From an uncultured Bacteroidia bacterium (GTDB lineage: Bacteria > Bacteroidota > Bacteroidia > Bacteroidales > UBA932): a DNA stretch of 64,000 nucleotides. Shown here piece after piece: positions 43,360 through 53,048 of this stretch; the stretch's first letter is position 1; each line of letters opens with the position of its first letter. Location of the stretch: NCBI GenBank assembly GCA_902779765.1, contig CACZCQ010000007.1, forward strand, positions 1 to 64,000. The letters run 5' to 3'. A program made the translations under genes and the position numbers. The notes beneath the pieces are model-generated. The model worked only from the letters and a program-made list of their open reading frames with translations. It did no database searches and was not told the origin of the DNA.

Positions 43360-45273
43360 ATGAGATCGCGTTTGTTTATCTTCGTCGCTTTCGCCTCCGT
43401 TTTCCTTGCTCTTTCCTGCAGGGAAAAAGAGCAACCGTTCGTGTCGAAGAAGGTAGACCTGACAGTCACGGTCTCTGACGGAAAATCTTCGTCCCCTATC
43501 CCTTTGGCCGAGGTTACCATTGACTATGAGCATATGCTTACAGGACAGGACGGGACTTGCATATTCGAAAAACTGCTTGTCGGGCATCATACGATCTCCG
43601 TCAAGGCTCACGACTATGAAGATTATACTGAAAGTTTCGTGGTTGAAGAAGGGATGACGGTTTTCCCTGTCAGGCTGACCACATTGCCGCCCTACCTTGA
43701 AGTGGACTTTGAGTCAATCAGCACTTTGTCCTTAAAAGGAACAAAAGAGATACAGATAAGGTCGAATTCGGATTGGAAGGTTGTATCGGATTCTCCTGAG
43801 ATAAGCTTCAATAAAACATCCGGGCACGGCAGCGGCACGTTTCTCGCTACTTGGTCATTTCTGCCGGACAGTACAGGTCTTGATTATAAGGAGGCGTTCT
43901 TCTCGGTCAGGAACGCTTATGACACTCTGGATTTCGGTGTCAGGGTGGCGATGCCGATATTAATCACGGGAGTGGAAGGGAGATCGAACAATTTCGTCAA
44001 GGATCCGAATGGCCAGGATAGCTGTATAATACATTTTTCAAGAAAGGTAAAGGATGTGAAAGTTTTCACCTCCTGGGAGATAGAAGCTGATCGGTTGGAT
44101 GATTATTCAGTTTCATTTCCTATCCCGGCATCGATGCTTTGCCGGGCTTATCCATTAAACTGGGTCAGGGCTTCCTCAGCCAATGGAGACGGTGTTGAAT
44201 TACGATCGGACGATGTAAAGATTCCTTTCTACGACAAGTTGGTTATCTTCGATGGCGTGAATGCAGGATTGTATCTATACCCAGACCGGAAGACCTTATG
44301 GATGGCCACCATCGGCCCGGACAAGCTTAGGAAAATAGACACCAGATCTTTCGAGGTGCTCAAAGAGATCGATCTGGACTTCCATCCGGGACCTCTTGCA
44401 CTCAATCCCCACAATGGGATGCTCTATGTGATTGATAATCATCTGGTGACAGATGAGACTCCAGAGGTGGCCAAAACTATCAGGGTCGTCAATCCGAACA
44501 CCGGTAGAGTAATGAAGAGGATAACAATAGAACCTGACGAAGAAGACATTCGCTACAATTACACTTCAATATCTCCATATAAGGTGGTTTTCGCGGAAAA
44601 TGGAATGGGAGCCGTGCTTGTGAGTCGTAACAGAATCAGGCTCATAGACAGCCGTGATGGAGACCGGGTTATCAAGCACCAGTATCTGGATCAGGGTTTC
44701 GAGCCTGATTTCGAGGATTCGGAGCATCATATAAGAGATATTATGCTTGATAATGCCGGAAAGGGATTCCTCGCCCTGATTTTGAATTCATATAGTTTTT
44801 TCAACTTGGATCCTGATGGAGTGAACGGATCTCATTTCAAGCTTCCAAATCCTCCGGGAGACCCGGAAGAAGAGTATGGGTTCCATGGACATTTATGGAT
44901 TTATAAGCAGCATCGGGAGAAACCTCTGTTTTATCTGGTGACGCCATATAGTGAGGCGCTGTATGACAGGTCATCCAATGCTTATTCAGACCCCTTTATC
45001 CGGGTCCCAGGATGGAATTCCGTCGGAGACTTCTGCTACGGGACTCCTTTCGGAGATGACGTTTGTACATTCCTGTTCAACAGAAACGGCTTCCTTCTGG
45101 TACAGGACCATACGACCAAGGAGATTAAATATGATTGCAACATACACTCGGACTTATTCGTGGAGGATTTTGTTTCTTTCTACGAGGGAGACCGTGTCAT
45201 CGTTTATGAGAATATGGTTGACAAGACATATTTTACCGTGCTGAACACATCAAGATTCTGGACTAAGGATTAA
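43360..45273 (+). CDS. Lipoprotein of unknown role with beta-sandwich domains and a propeller-like C-terminus
   Basis: 637 residues, lipobox FLALSC (Cys20). Residues ~32-110 resemble a carboxypeptidase-regulatory-like (PEGA-type) domain (VDLTVTVSDGKSSSPIPLAE...LLVGHHTISVKAHDYEDYTE). ~115-200 looks like a BACON-type sandwich (IQIRSNSDWKVVSDSPEISF). From ~290 repeated beta units (LWMATIGPDKLRKID, MLYVIDN, TIRVVNPNTGRVMKR) suggest a beta-propeller. I do not recognise the family. The base composition is unlike its neighbours: 26 G/C of 60 at 44041-44100 and 20 of 60 at 44521-44580, against 35 of 60 at 42181-42240. It may be a recent arrival. A surface glycan-binding role fits the BACON-like part. 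Confidence 0.68.
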   Translation: MRSRLFIFVAFASVFLALSCREKEQPFVSKKVDLTVTVSDGKSSSPIPLAEVTIDYEHMLTGQDGTCIFEKLLVGHHTISVKAHDYEDYTESFVVEEGMTVFPVRLTTLPPYLEVDFESISTLSLKGTKEIQIRSNSDWKVVSDSPEISFNKTSGHGSGTFLATWSFLPDSTGLDYKEAFFSVRNAYDTLDFGVRVAMPILITGVEGRSNNFVKDPNGQDSCIIHFSRKVKDVKVFTSWEIEADRLDDYSVSFPIPASMLCRAYPLNWVRASSANGDGVELRSDDVKIPFYDKLVIFDGVNAGLYLYPDRKTLWMATIGPDKLRKIDTRSFEVLKEIDLDFHPGPLALNPHNGMLYVIDNHLVTDETPEVAKTIRVVNPNTGRVMKRITIEPDEEDIRYNYTSISPYKVVFAENGMGAVLVSRNRIRLIDSRDGDRVIKHQYLDQGFEPDFEDSEHHIRDIMLDNAGKGFLALILNSYSFFNLDPDGVNGSHFKLPNPPGDPEEEYGFHGHLWIYKQHREKPLFYLVTPYSEALYDRSSNAYSDPFIRVPGWNSVGDFCYGTPFGDDVCTFLFNRNGFLLVQDHTTKEIKYDCNIHSDLFVEDFVSFYEGDRVIVYENMVDKTYFTVLNTSRFWTKD

Positions 45274-45282
45274 TTATAAATT

Positions 45283-46470
45283 ATGAGAAAAGTATTATTC
45301 ATTCTGGTTCTGTTCGCAGCCTTCACAATGGAGGCACAGCCTAAGCAATCCAAAACCCAAACTAAGGCCAAGACGTATGACGTAGCCGCTTACCTTTATC
45401 CTGCCTATGCCGCGGGAGAACCGCGCCTGAAACCATTCTGGCCAATGGACCGTGGAGAATGGGAAACTGTCATGACGATGCAGCAGCGCAATCCGGGCCA
45501 CTATTGGGACCGTCATCCCCTGTGGGGTTATATCAATGAGGCTGACCCGGCGGTGATGGAGATGGAAATCGAGCAGGCTACACGTCACGGAGTAAACGTT
45601 TTCATCTTTGACTGGTACTGGTTCGACGGCCGTCCTTTCATGGAGACGACCCTGACGGAAGGCTTCCTCAAAGCCGCGAACCGTGACAAGATGAAATTCT
45701 ACCTGATGTGGGCGAACCATAACGTGGACAACAGCTGGGACACCCGTATAGGTGGTGACAACATCATCTGGCGTGGCGGGGTCGACCGCGAGGAATTCGA
45801 GAAGGTCTGCAAGAGGAATATAGAGATGTTCTTCAAGCAGCCGAACTACTACAAGATTGACGGGAAGCCCGTGTTCATGATATATGAGGTGACGACCTTC
45901 ATCGAAGGCATCGGAGGAGTCGACAAGGCCGTCGATGCCCTGAAATGGTTCCGCCAGGAAGTGAAGAAGGCCGGTTTCCCCGACCTTGAGCTCCAGTTCA
46001 CGATGTGGGACAACCAGTTCAATTTCAGCGGCGTGGATGACGCCAAGACCAAATCCGAACGGCCTCGTGACGAATTCGCCCGCAAGCTTGGTTTCAACAG
46101 CATGTCGCATTACCAGTTCTGCCATTATATCTGGATGGATGATGACTACCAGAATATTCTTAACAGAGCATATGAGGAGTGGGACAAGCTGGACGCCGAG
46201 TTCACCATCCCGTATTACCCTCACGTCAGTATCGGTTGGGACAACAGCCCCCGCTTCGGGGACAGCGCAGTGGTGAAGGAAAACACTCCCGAACGTTTCG
46301 AGGGTGCACTCAGGAAAGCGAAGGCATGGGTTGACGCCCGTCCGGACCTCCATCCTCTCATCACGATCAACTCCTGGAACGAGTGGACGGAGACCAGCTA
46401 CCTTCAGCCGGACGATGTATATGGATACGGTTATCTTGATGCGGTCAAAAAAGTATTTGTAGATGAATAG
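45283..46470 (+). CDS. GH99/WbsX-like secreted TIM-barrel protein
   Basis: 395 residues with a signal peptide (ends FTMEAQP, ~20) and a Lys/Thr-rich stretch. It resembles the WbsX/GH99-like family: DVAAYLYPAYAAGEPRLKPF at the start, HGVNVFIFDWYWFDGRPF, FYLMWANHN, and the C-terminal signature INSWNEWTE (~361-369). Family GH99 proper contains endo-alpha-1,2-mannosidases and -mannanases, while WbsX-like proteins are of uncertain activity. Given three GH92 mannosidases in the same locus, an endo-acting role on alpha-mannosyl chains is attractive. That is inference: I cannot align the GH99 catalytic residues by eye. It overlaps the GH43 gene by 8 bases. Confidence 0.75.
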   Translation: MRKVLFILVLFAAFTMEAQPKQSKTQTKAKTYDVAAYLYPAYAAGEPRLKPFWPMDRGEWETVMTMQQRNPGHYWDRHPLWGYINEADPAVMEMEIEQATRHGVNVFIFDWYWFDGRPFMETTLTEGFLKAANRDKMKFYLMWANHNVDNSWDTRIGGDNIIWRGGVDREEFEKVCKRNIEMFFKQPNYYKIDGKPVFMIYEVTTFIEGIGGVDKAVDALKWFRQEVKKAGFPDLELQFTMWDNQFNFSGVDDAKTKSERPRDEFARKLGFNSMSHYQFCHYIWMDDDYQNILNRAYEEWDKLDAEFTIPYYPHVSIGWDNSPRFGDSAVVKENTPERFEGALRKAKAWVDARPDLHPLITINSWNEWTETSYLQPDDVYGYGYLDAVKKVFVDE

Positions 46471-48025
46471 TTCCTCTAAACTGTTGGTACTGGCGGGACT
46501 GGCCTTCCTGGCCGTTTCCTGCAAATCAACGGCACCCGTCCCCAACGGGAACATATGGGGGGATACAGGGGACGGTCACTACCTTAATCCAATACTTGCG
46601 GCTGATTATTCCGACCCAGACGCTATCCGTTACGGAAAGAAGTACTATATGGTGGCTTCCGACTTCCACTTCATGGGCATGCAGGTCCTCGAATCGGACG
46701 ACCTGGTGAACTGGAAACTGATAAGCCAGGTCTACGACCGTTTCGACAGACCGGGATGGAACGAGATGGAACATTACGGCCAGGGGTCATGGGCACCCAG
46801 CATCCGGGAGCATAACGGCAGGTTCTATGTCTATTTCTGCACCCCGGACGAAGGTTTGTTCATGAGTTCAGCCGAGAATCCCGCCGGACCCTGGGAGCCG
46901 CTGCATTGCGTAAAAGCCATATCCGGATGGGAAGATCCCTGTCCTTTCTGGGATGAAGACGGCACCGCCTATCTCGGACACAGCCGGGTGGGAGCAGGAC
47001 CCATAATCCTTCACAGGATGTCGGAAGACGGAAAGGAACTGCTCGACGATGGGAAGACCGTTTATGAAGGACCGGTGGCCGAAGGTACCAAATTCCTCAG
47101 ATATGGGGATTATTACTATCTCAGCATACCCGAAGGCGGTGTACAGGCGGGGTGGCAGACCATCCTGCGATCCAAGGACATTTACGGCCCGTATGAGCGC
47201 AAGGTGGTTCTGGAGACAGGGTCGACATTCATCAACGGACCTCACCAGGGCGCCATAGTGGACACCCCTTACGGAGAGTGGTGGTTCCTGCATTTCCAGT
47301 CCAGGGATCCGCTCGGAAGGGTGGTACATCTCCAGCCCATGCATTGGGAAGACGGATGGCCTGTGATGGGAGAAGACTATGACGGCAACGGAGTGGGCGA
47401 ACCGGTCGACGGCTGGACGAAGCCGAAGACCAGGAAGAAGACCGAACCTTCCCTGCCTGCTTCTTCAGATGACTTCAACGGTCCCGGACTGGGACTCCAG
47501 TGGCAGTTCAACCACAATCCTGTGGTCGAGGCATGGTCCCTTTCGAGACGTCCAGGATTCCTTGCCATCGACGCCTTGCAGGCTGATTCCTTCAAGAAGG
47601 CGCGCAACACCGTTACCCAGAAACTTATGGGATATGAAGGCCTGTATACCACCAGCCTTGACTGCACCTCCCTTGTGGAAGGACAGTTCGCCGGCCTGGC
47701 CTGCATGGGAAGGAATAACGATTGTGTCGGTGTCCTGGTAGAAGACGGAATGAAATATCTGGCCTTGGAAGATATCGATGGTTTGAGGAAGATCTCCCCT
47801 TTGGATGCCGACAAGGTCTGGCTCCGCTTGAAATTCGACTCCAACAGCAACATATTCGTATTCTCCTACAGCACCGACGGCAAGGAGTTCCTGCCGGCAG
47901 GACAGATATTCACGGCCTGGTTCGGATTCTGGAAAGGAGCCCGTCCCGCATTGTTCAGTTTCAACACTGTGGCTTCCGCCGGTACGGCATATTTCGACGA
48001 CTTCATATATCAACTGGATAAATAG
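46463..48025 (+). CDS. GH43-family lipoprotein (arabinofuranosidase/xylosidase type)
   Basis: 520 residues, lipobox FLAVSC (Cys20). The propeller starts with NPILAADYSDPDAIRYGKKY, holding the base aspartate. WEDPCPFWDEDG (~156) has the pKa-modulating aspartate and PVAEGTKFLRYG (~205) the acid glutamate; all three GH43 catalytic acids are visible. INGPHQGAIVDTPYGEWWF follows. From ~335 a beta-sandwich of the GH43 C-terminal type is attached (SSDDFNGPGLGLQWQFNHNP...YFDDFIYQLDK). Members release arabinofuranose or xylose from side chains or xylo-oligosaccharides. The start overlaps the previous gene by 8 bases. With GH51 downstream it suggests arabinose or xylose in the substrate. Confidence 0.92.
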   Translation: MNSSSKLLVLAGLAFLAVSCKSTAPVPNGNIWGDTGDGHYLNPILAADYSDPDAIRYGKKYYMVASDFHFMGMQVLESDDLVNWKLISQVYDRFDRPGWNEMEHYGQGSWAPSIREHNGRFYVYFCTPDEGLFMSSAENPAGPWEPLHCVKAISGWEDPCPFWDEDGTAYLGHSRVGAGPIILHRMSEDGKELLDDGKTVYEGPVAEGTKFLRYGDYYYLSIPEGGVQAGWQTILRSKDIYGPYERKVVLETGSTFINGPHQGAIVDTPYGEWWFLHFQSRDPLGRVVHLQPMHWEDGWPVMGEDYDGNGVGEPVDGWTKPKTRKKTEPSLPASSDDFNGPGLGLQWQFNHNPVVEAWSLSRRPGFLAIDALQADSFKKARNTVTQKLMGYEGLYTTSLDCTSLVEGQFAGLACMGRNNDCVGVLVEDGMKYLALEDIDGLRKISPLDADKVWLRLKFDSNSNIFVFSYSTDGKEFLPAGQIFTAWFGFWKGARPALFSFNTVASAGTAYFDDFIYQLDK

Positions 48026-48032
48026 ATTTTCA

Positions 48033-49958
48033 ATGAGATACGCTCTTCCCGCAATTGCAATCTTTCTTCTGGTCTGTTGCAGCAGGCCCGCTGTCATCGA
48101 TCCTTCCGACCTTATGAGCGACACCTGGGTGGCTACGGACGCCCTGGGGAGGCATATGCCGCTCACGGATTCCGTAGGAAACCTGAAACAGGACAAGGAC
48201 CGCAAGGTCGGCATATTCTACATTACCTGGCACGGCAAAGGCAGCCACAACCTTCCCGGGCCGTACACGGATGTGACCAAGATCCTGACAGAAAAGCCTT
48301 CCGCCCGCTTTGACGGAAACGATCCGATTTGGAAATACGGCGGCTACCACTGGGGAGAACCGGAGAACGGGTATTTCCTGAGCCAGGACGAGTGGGTGAT
48401 CAGAAAGGACCTGTCGATGCTCCAGGACGCCGGAGTGGATGTACTCGTGTTGGATGTGACCAACGGTGTCTGCTACTGGGACGAGTGGGAACTGCTTTTC
48501 ACCACCATGAGAAAGATGAGGGAAGAGGGTAACCGGACCCCAGAGTTCGTGTTCTGGTCCTTCAACAACAGTCCCGTGAACGTGGTCAAGTCCCTTTATG
48601 AGCGTTACTATAAGGAAAACAAGTATTCCGACCTCTGGTTCTACTGGGACGGGAAGCCTCTCCTGCTTTACAACGCAGATCCTTCCGTAGATGCCACCGG
48701 AAACTTCGAGGCCAAGGCTTCGGACTATCCTCCCGAGATATTCGAGTTCTTCACCCTGAGGAACATGTGGTGGGGTTACTATGAGTGGGGAGCCGAGCAT
48801 GAGCATGGAGGTAACCGCTTCATAGGCACCGAGGACAACTGGAGTTTCGGCTACAGCATGGATGACGAGAGAATCGGCTGCATGACCCCTGTCGAGCTGG
48901 CTTCAAAGCACGACGGAAAGGTCGAGGAATGTGCCGTGACCCCTGCCCAGCACTCCATCGGATTCAGGAACTCCCCGATGGGAGTCGGGAAATCCTGGAC
49001 GAAGGAAGCCGGTGAGCCTGAGCTGAATGAATATGATCTGCCGGCCGAAGCATACGTCCCCTGGCTCGGCAAGACCGTCCAGAATCCGTCCGGTTACGGA
49101 ATATATTTCCAGGACCGTTGGGAAGACGCCCTTGCGGTCGACCCTCCGTTCATCTACATCAATGACTGGAACGAATGGACAGCCGGCAAGTATAACTTCG
49201 GGGACACTTGGTTCATGGGACGCGAAAACAGCTCTTATGCATTCGTGGACCAGTACAACGCCGAGTTCAACCGGACGATACAGCCGATGAAGGGAGGCTA
49301 CACGGACAACTACTATATGCAGATGGCGGCGAACATACGCCGCTACAAGGGAGCCCGGCCCGTTCCGGAGAACCGGGGATTCAAGCGGATTTCGATAGAC
49401 GGTTCATTCCAGGACTGGGAAAAGGCGGGCGTTGTCTACCGTGACACGCGCGGAGACGTGACCTTCCGTGACGCCGACGGATATGCCGGACTTCATTACA
49501 CGGATTCCACGGGGCGTAACGATATCCAGGATTCCAAGGTCGCGCTGACGAAGGATGGAACGGTTTCCTTCTATGCGAAGTGCGGCTCGCAGATATCACC
49601 TTCCACCGATCCCGGATGGATGCTCCTGCTCATCGATTCCGATATGGATCCTTCTACGGGATGGTATGGATATGACTTCGTCGTCAACAAGGAAGTAATT
49701 GACGCCCGGACCACTTCGGTCATGAAATATGAAGGAGGCCAATGGAAGAAGGTCGCCGAGGTGCCTTATTCCGTTTCCGGCGACGAGGTCGAGCTTTCCG
49801 TCCCTGCCTCGCTCCTGGGCATATCGGGGAAAAAGGCCGGCTTCGATTTCAAGTGGGCGGACAATCCCGGAGAACTGGTCGACCCGATCTCCATCTGCAC
49901 CCACGGAGACACTGCTCCCAACAGACGTTTCAATTACAGGTTCATCTGGAAGAAATAA
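48033..49958 (+). CDS. GH71/GH99-like lipoprotein with C-terminal CBM9-like domain
   Basis: 641 residues, lipobox IFLLVCC (~Cys15-16). Residues ~55-430 form a TIM-barrel-like domain: VGIFYITWHGKG, DVLVLDVTNGVCYWDEWE, FVFWSFNNSP, WYFYWDGKP-type strands, and YINDWNEWTAGKY (~375), an asparagine-tryptophan-glutamate signature shared with the WbsX-like protein at 45283. Residues ~450-641 look like a CBM9-like sandwich (SIDGSFQDWEKAGVVYRD, LLIDSDMDPSTGW, YDFVVNKE), a fold that binds sugar ends. Activity is unproven; an endo- or exo-alpha-glycanase is the most likely reading. It lies between GH43 and the long GH106 with gaps of 7 and 19 bases. Confidence 0.75.
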   Translation: MRYALPAIAIFLLVCCSRPAVIDPSDLMSDTWVATDALGRHMPLTDSVGNLKQDKDRKVGIFYITWHGKGSHNLPGPYTDVTKILTEKPSARFDGNDPIWKYGGYHWGEPENGYFLSQDEWVIRKDLSMLQDAGVDVLVLDVTNGVCYWDEWELLFTTMRKMREEGNRTPEFVFWSFNNSPVNVVKSLYERYYKENKYSDLWFYWDGKPLLLYNADPSVDATGNFEAKASDYPPEIFEFFTLRNMWWGYYEWGAEHEHGGNRFIGTEDNWSFGYSMDDERIGCMTPVELASKHDGKVEECAVTPAQHSIGFRNSPMGVGKSWTKEAGEPELNEYDLPAEAYVPWLGKTVQNPSGYGIYFQDRWEDALAVDPPFIYINDWNEWTAGKYNFGDTWFMGRENSSYAFVDQYNAEFNRTIQPMKGGYTDNYYMQMAANIRRYKGARPVPENRGFKRISIDGSFQDWEKAGVVYRDTRGDVTFRDADGYAGLHYTDSTGRNDIQDSKVALTKDGTVSFYAKCGSQISPSTDPGWMLLLIDSDMDPSTGWYGYDFVVNKEVIDARTTSVMKYEGGQWKKVAEVPYSVSGDEVELSVPASLLGISGKKAGFDFKWADNPGELVDPISICTHGDTAPNRRFNYRFIWKK

Positions 49959-49977
49959 TCAACTATAATAGGTAGAT

Positions 49978-52900
49978 ATGAAAAAGGTATTCCTGATTGC
50001 ACTGGCGGCGTTCTTTGCTGCCGCTTGTTCCGAAAGGACAGATTCCCTGAGCGAGGGTTTCAGGACCCCTCCAGATTCGATACGGACAGCCGTTTACTGG
50101 TATTGGCTGAACAACAACATCTCCAAGGAAGGGGTCATCAAGGACCTGGAAGCCATGAAGAAGGTGGGGATAACCCGTGCCTTCATCGGGAACCAGGCCA
50201 CCGACAACCTGCCTTACGGCAAAGTTGACCTGTTCTCGGACGAGTGGTGGGATATCACCCGTCAGGCCATGAAGACCGCAACGGAACTGGACATCGAGCT
50301 AGGCATGTTCAACTGTCCGGGCTGGAGCCAGTCCGGGGGACCGTGGATCACTCCTGAACAAAGCATGAAATATGTGGAGTTCAAGGAATGCAAGGTCACG
50401 GGAGAAGGGAACGACATCACCATAGATATTTCGGACATACCCCGGGACCGGATAGTATCAGTCATAGCTTACCCCGAGGTTGCCGGAGCTTCACAGACAT
50501 GGACCGTCAAAACGAAGAACGGACTTCCTGCAAAGAAGGAACTCAGGCTGGACAGTCCTTTCACAGTCAGGACCCTGTCGGTCCGATGCAACGGTAACGT
50601 ACATACTCCCGTACGGCTGGAAACACTTGATGAACAAGAGATTGTATCTTTCGATTTCGACCGCCACAACTCCGCCCTCAGCGTAGGTTTCAAGCCTTAC
50701 TCCCCCTGGGTGGCGACAATTCCTGAAACCAACGCCCCTGCCTACAACATAGTATTCGACAATCCTTCAGGACTTGACATCAACGTGACCCTGTCGGAGA
50801 TTCCCGCGGTCGAACGGTATGCGGACAAGTCGCTGGCAAAGGTATTCCAGGACCCCCTGCCCATGTGGGACTACTATATGTGGGACACCCCTGCCGAGGC
50901 CTCGGATTCAAGCCTGTATGTGGATCCGGAAAGGATAGTGGACCTGACCGGGATGGTCAGGGACGGCAGGATCGAGTGGCAGGCGCCCGAGGGAAACTGG
51001 ACGGTCCTTACGGCCTATATGAAATCTACCGGAGTCAGGAATGCTCCCGCCGTCAAGGAAGGAACGGGGCTGGAGGTTGACAAGATCAACAGGAAATACA
51101 TCGGAGAGCATTTCGATGCCTATATCGGCGAGATGATCAGGAGGATTCCTGCCGAAGAACGCAAGACCTGGAAGGTCGTGGTCGAGGACAGTTACGAGAC
51201 AGGCAGCCAGAACTGGACCGACGACATGGCTGAAGTATTCAAGGAGACCTATGGCTATGACCCTATTCCATGGCTCCCTACGCTCAACGGAACCGTTGTA
51301 GGAAGCGTGGACCAGTCCGACCGCTTCCTCTGGGACCTGCGCCGCCTCATTGCGGACCGCGTGGCCTATGACTATGTGGCCGGCCTCAGGGAGGAATGCC
51401 ATAAGCACGGCATGGAAAGCTGGCTGGAGAATTACGGACACTGGGGATTCCCCGGGGAGTTCCTGATGTACGGAGGCCAGTCGGACCAGATTGCCGGCGA
51501 ATACTGGAGCGAAGGAAATCTCGGAGACATCGAGAACAGGGCTGCTTCATCCTGCGGACACACCTACGGCAAGAACAGGATCTGGGCGGAATCCTGTACC
51601 GCAGGAGGCCCTCAGTTCAACCGCTATCCCCGCCTCATGAAGCAGCGCGTGGACAGATTCTTCTGCGAAGGGATCAACGCAACCCTTCTCCATCTTTACA
51701 TCCAGCAGCCTGACGACAGGAAGCCGGGTCTCGACGCTTGGTTCGGTAACGAGTTCAACCGGAACAATTCCTGGTTCGACGGTATGGGAACCTTCGTGGA
51801 GTATCTGAGGCGCTGCAATTTCATGCTCCAGCAGGGTCGTTATGTTGCCGATGTGGCCTATTTCATCGGAGAGGATGTCCCCAAGATGACCGGAGTCTGC
51901 GACCCTCCCCTCCCGGAAGGATATTCATTCGACTACATCAATGCAGAGATCCTGAAAGACCATGCAAGGGTTAAGAACGGCCGCCTTATACTTGACAGCG
52001 GCATGGAATACAGGGTACTCGTACTCCCCAAACAGGAGACAATGCGTCCCGAGATGCTGGAGAAGATACGCGGATTCGTCAAGGACGGCCTGGCTATCGT
52101 AGGTCCGGCTCCGCTCCGTTCACCGAGCATGCAGGATTACGGCAAGGCTGATGAAAAGGTCAGGGAACTTGCTTCAGAGATCTGGAACGGTAGCGGAAAA
52201 TTTGGTTCCGGGCGCGTATTCCCTGACGGAACTACCATGGAATCAGTCCTTTCCGAGCTGAAGATATCTCCTGATTTCCAATATTCAGGAGACGGGAAAC
52301 TGTTGTTCATCCACAGGAGCCTTGGCTCTGGCGGAGATGTCTATTTCGTTTCCAACCAGGAGGACAAGCCCGTGGCGGCTACGGCCCGTTTCAGGACAAG
52401 TCCCGCCCTGAAGGCTGAACTTTGGAACCCCGTGACCGGAAAGACCTATGGAGTGGAAGCCGGTCCCGACGGGAGCATCAGGCTCAACCTGGACAGATTG
52501 GAAAGCGTATTCGTAGTGTTAAGGAAAAGAACCACTTCAGCATACGTCAGCTCAACCGTCGAAACCTGCGGTGTGGACAAGTCCTGGGAGGTGGATTTCG
52601 CCGAATCCGCTGGGAACCGCCCGTTCACCAGGACTTTCAAAACCCTTCAGGATTGGGCGAGCAGTGAAGATCCGGAGGTAAGGTTCTATTCCGGCAAGGC
52701 TACCTATACCAACACCTTCACCATCGGAGCGTCCTTCGCCAAGGAAGCGAAGGTTACGCTCGACCTCGGAGAGGTCATCGCTCTCGCAACGGTAAAGGTG
52801 AACGGAAAGGACGTCGGAGGAGTCTGGACATTCCCTTATAGGCTTGATATCTCCGGATTGGTCGACACCGGGAAGAACACCCTGGAAGTGACCGTGTACA

Positions 52901-53046
52901 ACAACTGGCGCAACCGTCTCATCGCCGATGAGAAACTCCCGAAGGAGAAGCGCCAGACCTGGACCAACATCCAGCCATGGAATGCAGAAGATGAACCGCA
53001 GGGTTCCGGATTGCTGGGACCTGTATCCATAACCGTAGAGTATTGA
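49978..53046 (+). CDS. GH106-family alpha-L-rhamnosidase lipoprotein (long form)
   Basis: 1022 residues, lipobox AAFFAAAC (~Cys17). The GH106 start VYWYWLNNNISKEGVIKDLE is present (~39-58), followed by LGMFNCPGWSQSGGPWI, VVVEDSYETGSQNWTDDM, WLENYGHWGFPGEFLMYGGQ, CTAGGPQFNRYPRLMKQRVD, and a C-terminal galactose-binding-like domain (LDLGEVIALATVKVNGKDVG, NNWRNRLIADE). The length matches characterised GH106 alpha-L-rhamnosidases, which often act on pectic rhamnose near uronic acids. It shares fold and motif order with the short form at 29093 but carries a larger insert around ~140-300. The GH78-type gene follows two bases after its stop, so rhamnose release is concentrated here. Confidence 0.88.
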   Translation: MKKVFLIALAAFFAAACSERTDSLSEGFRTPPDSIRTAVYWYWLNNNISKEGVIKDLEAMKKVGITRAFIGNQATDNLPYGKVDLFSDEWWDITRQAMKTATELDIELGMFNCPGWSQSGGPWITPEQSMKYVEFKECKVTGEGNDITIDISDIPRDRIVSVIAYPEVAGASQTWTVKTKNGLPAKKELRLDSPFTVRTLSVRCNGNVHTPVRLETLDEQEIVSFDFDRHNSALSVGFKPYSPWVATIPETNAPAYNIVFDNPSGLDINVTLSEIPAVERYADKSLAKVFQDPLPMWDYYMWDTPAEASDSSLYVDPERIVDLTGMVRDGRIEWQAPEGNWTVLTAYMKSTGVRNAPAVKEGTGLEVDKINRKYIGEHFDAYIGEMIRRIPAEERKTWKVVVEDSYETGSQNWTDDMAEVFKETYGYDPIPWLPTLNGTVVGSVDQSDRFLWDLRRLIADRVAYDYVAGLREECHKHGMESWLENYGHWGFPGEFLMYGGQSDQIAGEYWSEGNLGDIENRAASSCGHTYGKNRIWAESCTAGGPQFNRYPRLMKQRVDRFFCEGINATLLHLYIQQPDDRKPGLDAWFGNEFNRNNSWFDGMGTFVEYLRRCNFMLQQGRYVADVAYFIGEDVPKMTGVCDPPLPEGYSFDYINAEILKDHARVKNGRLILDSGMEYRVLVLPKQETMRPEMLEKIRGFVKDGLAIVGPAPLRSPSMQDYGKADEKVRELASEIWNGSGKFGSGRVFPDGTTMESVLSELKISPDFQYSGDGKLLFIHRSLGSGGDVYFVSNQEDKPVAATARFRTSPALKAELWNPVTGKTYGVEAGPDGSIRLNLDRLESVFVVLRKRTTSAYVSSTVETCGVDKSWEVDFAESAGNRPFTRTFKTLQDWASSEDPEVRFYSGKATYTNTFTIGASFAKEAKVTLDLGEVIALATVKVNGKDVGGVWTFPYRLDISGLVDTGKNTLEVTVYNNWRNRLIADEKLPKEKRQTWTNIQPWNAEDEPQGSGLLGPVSITVEY

Positions 53047-53048
53047 TA

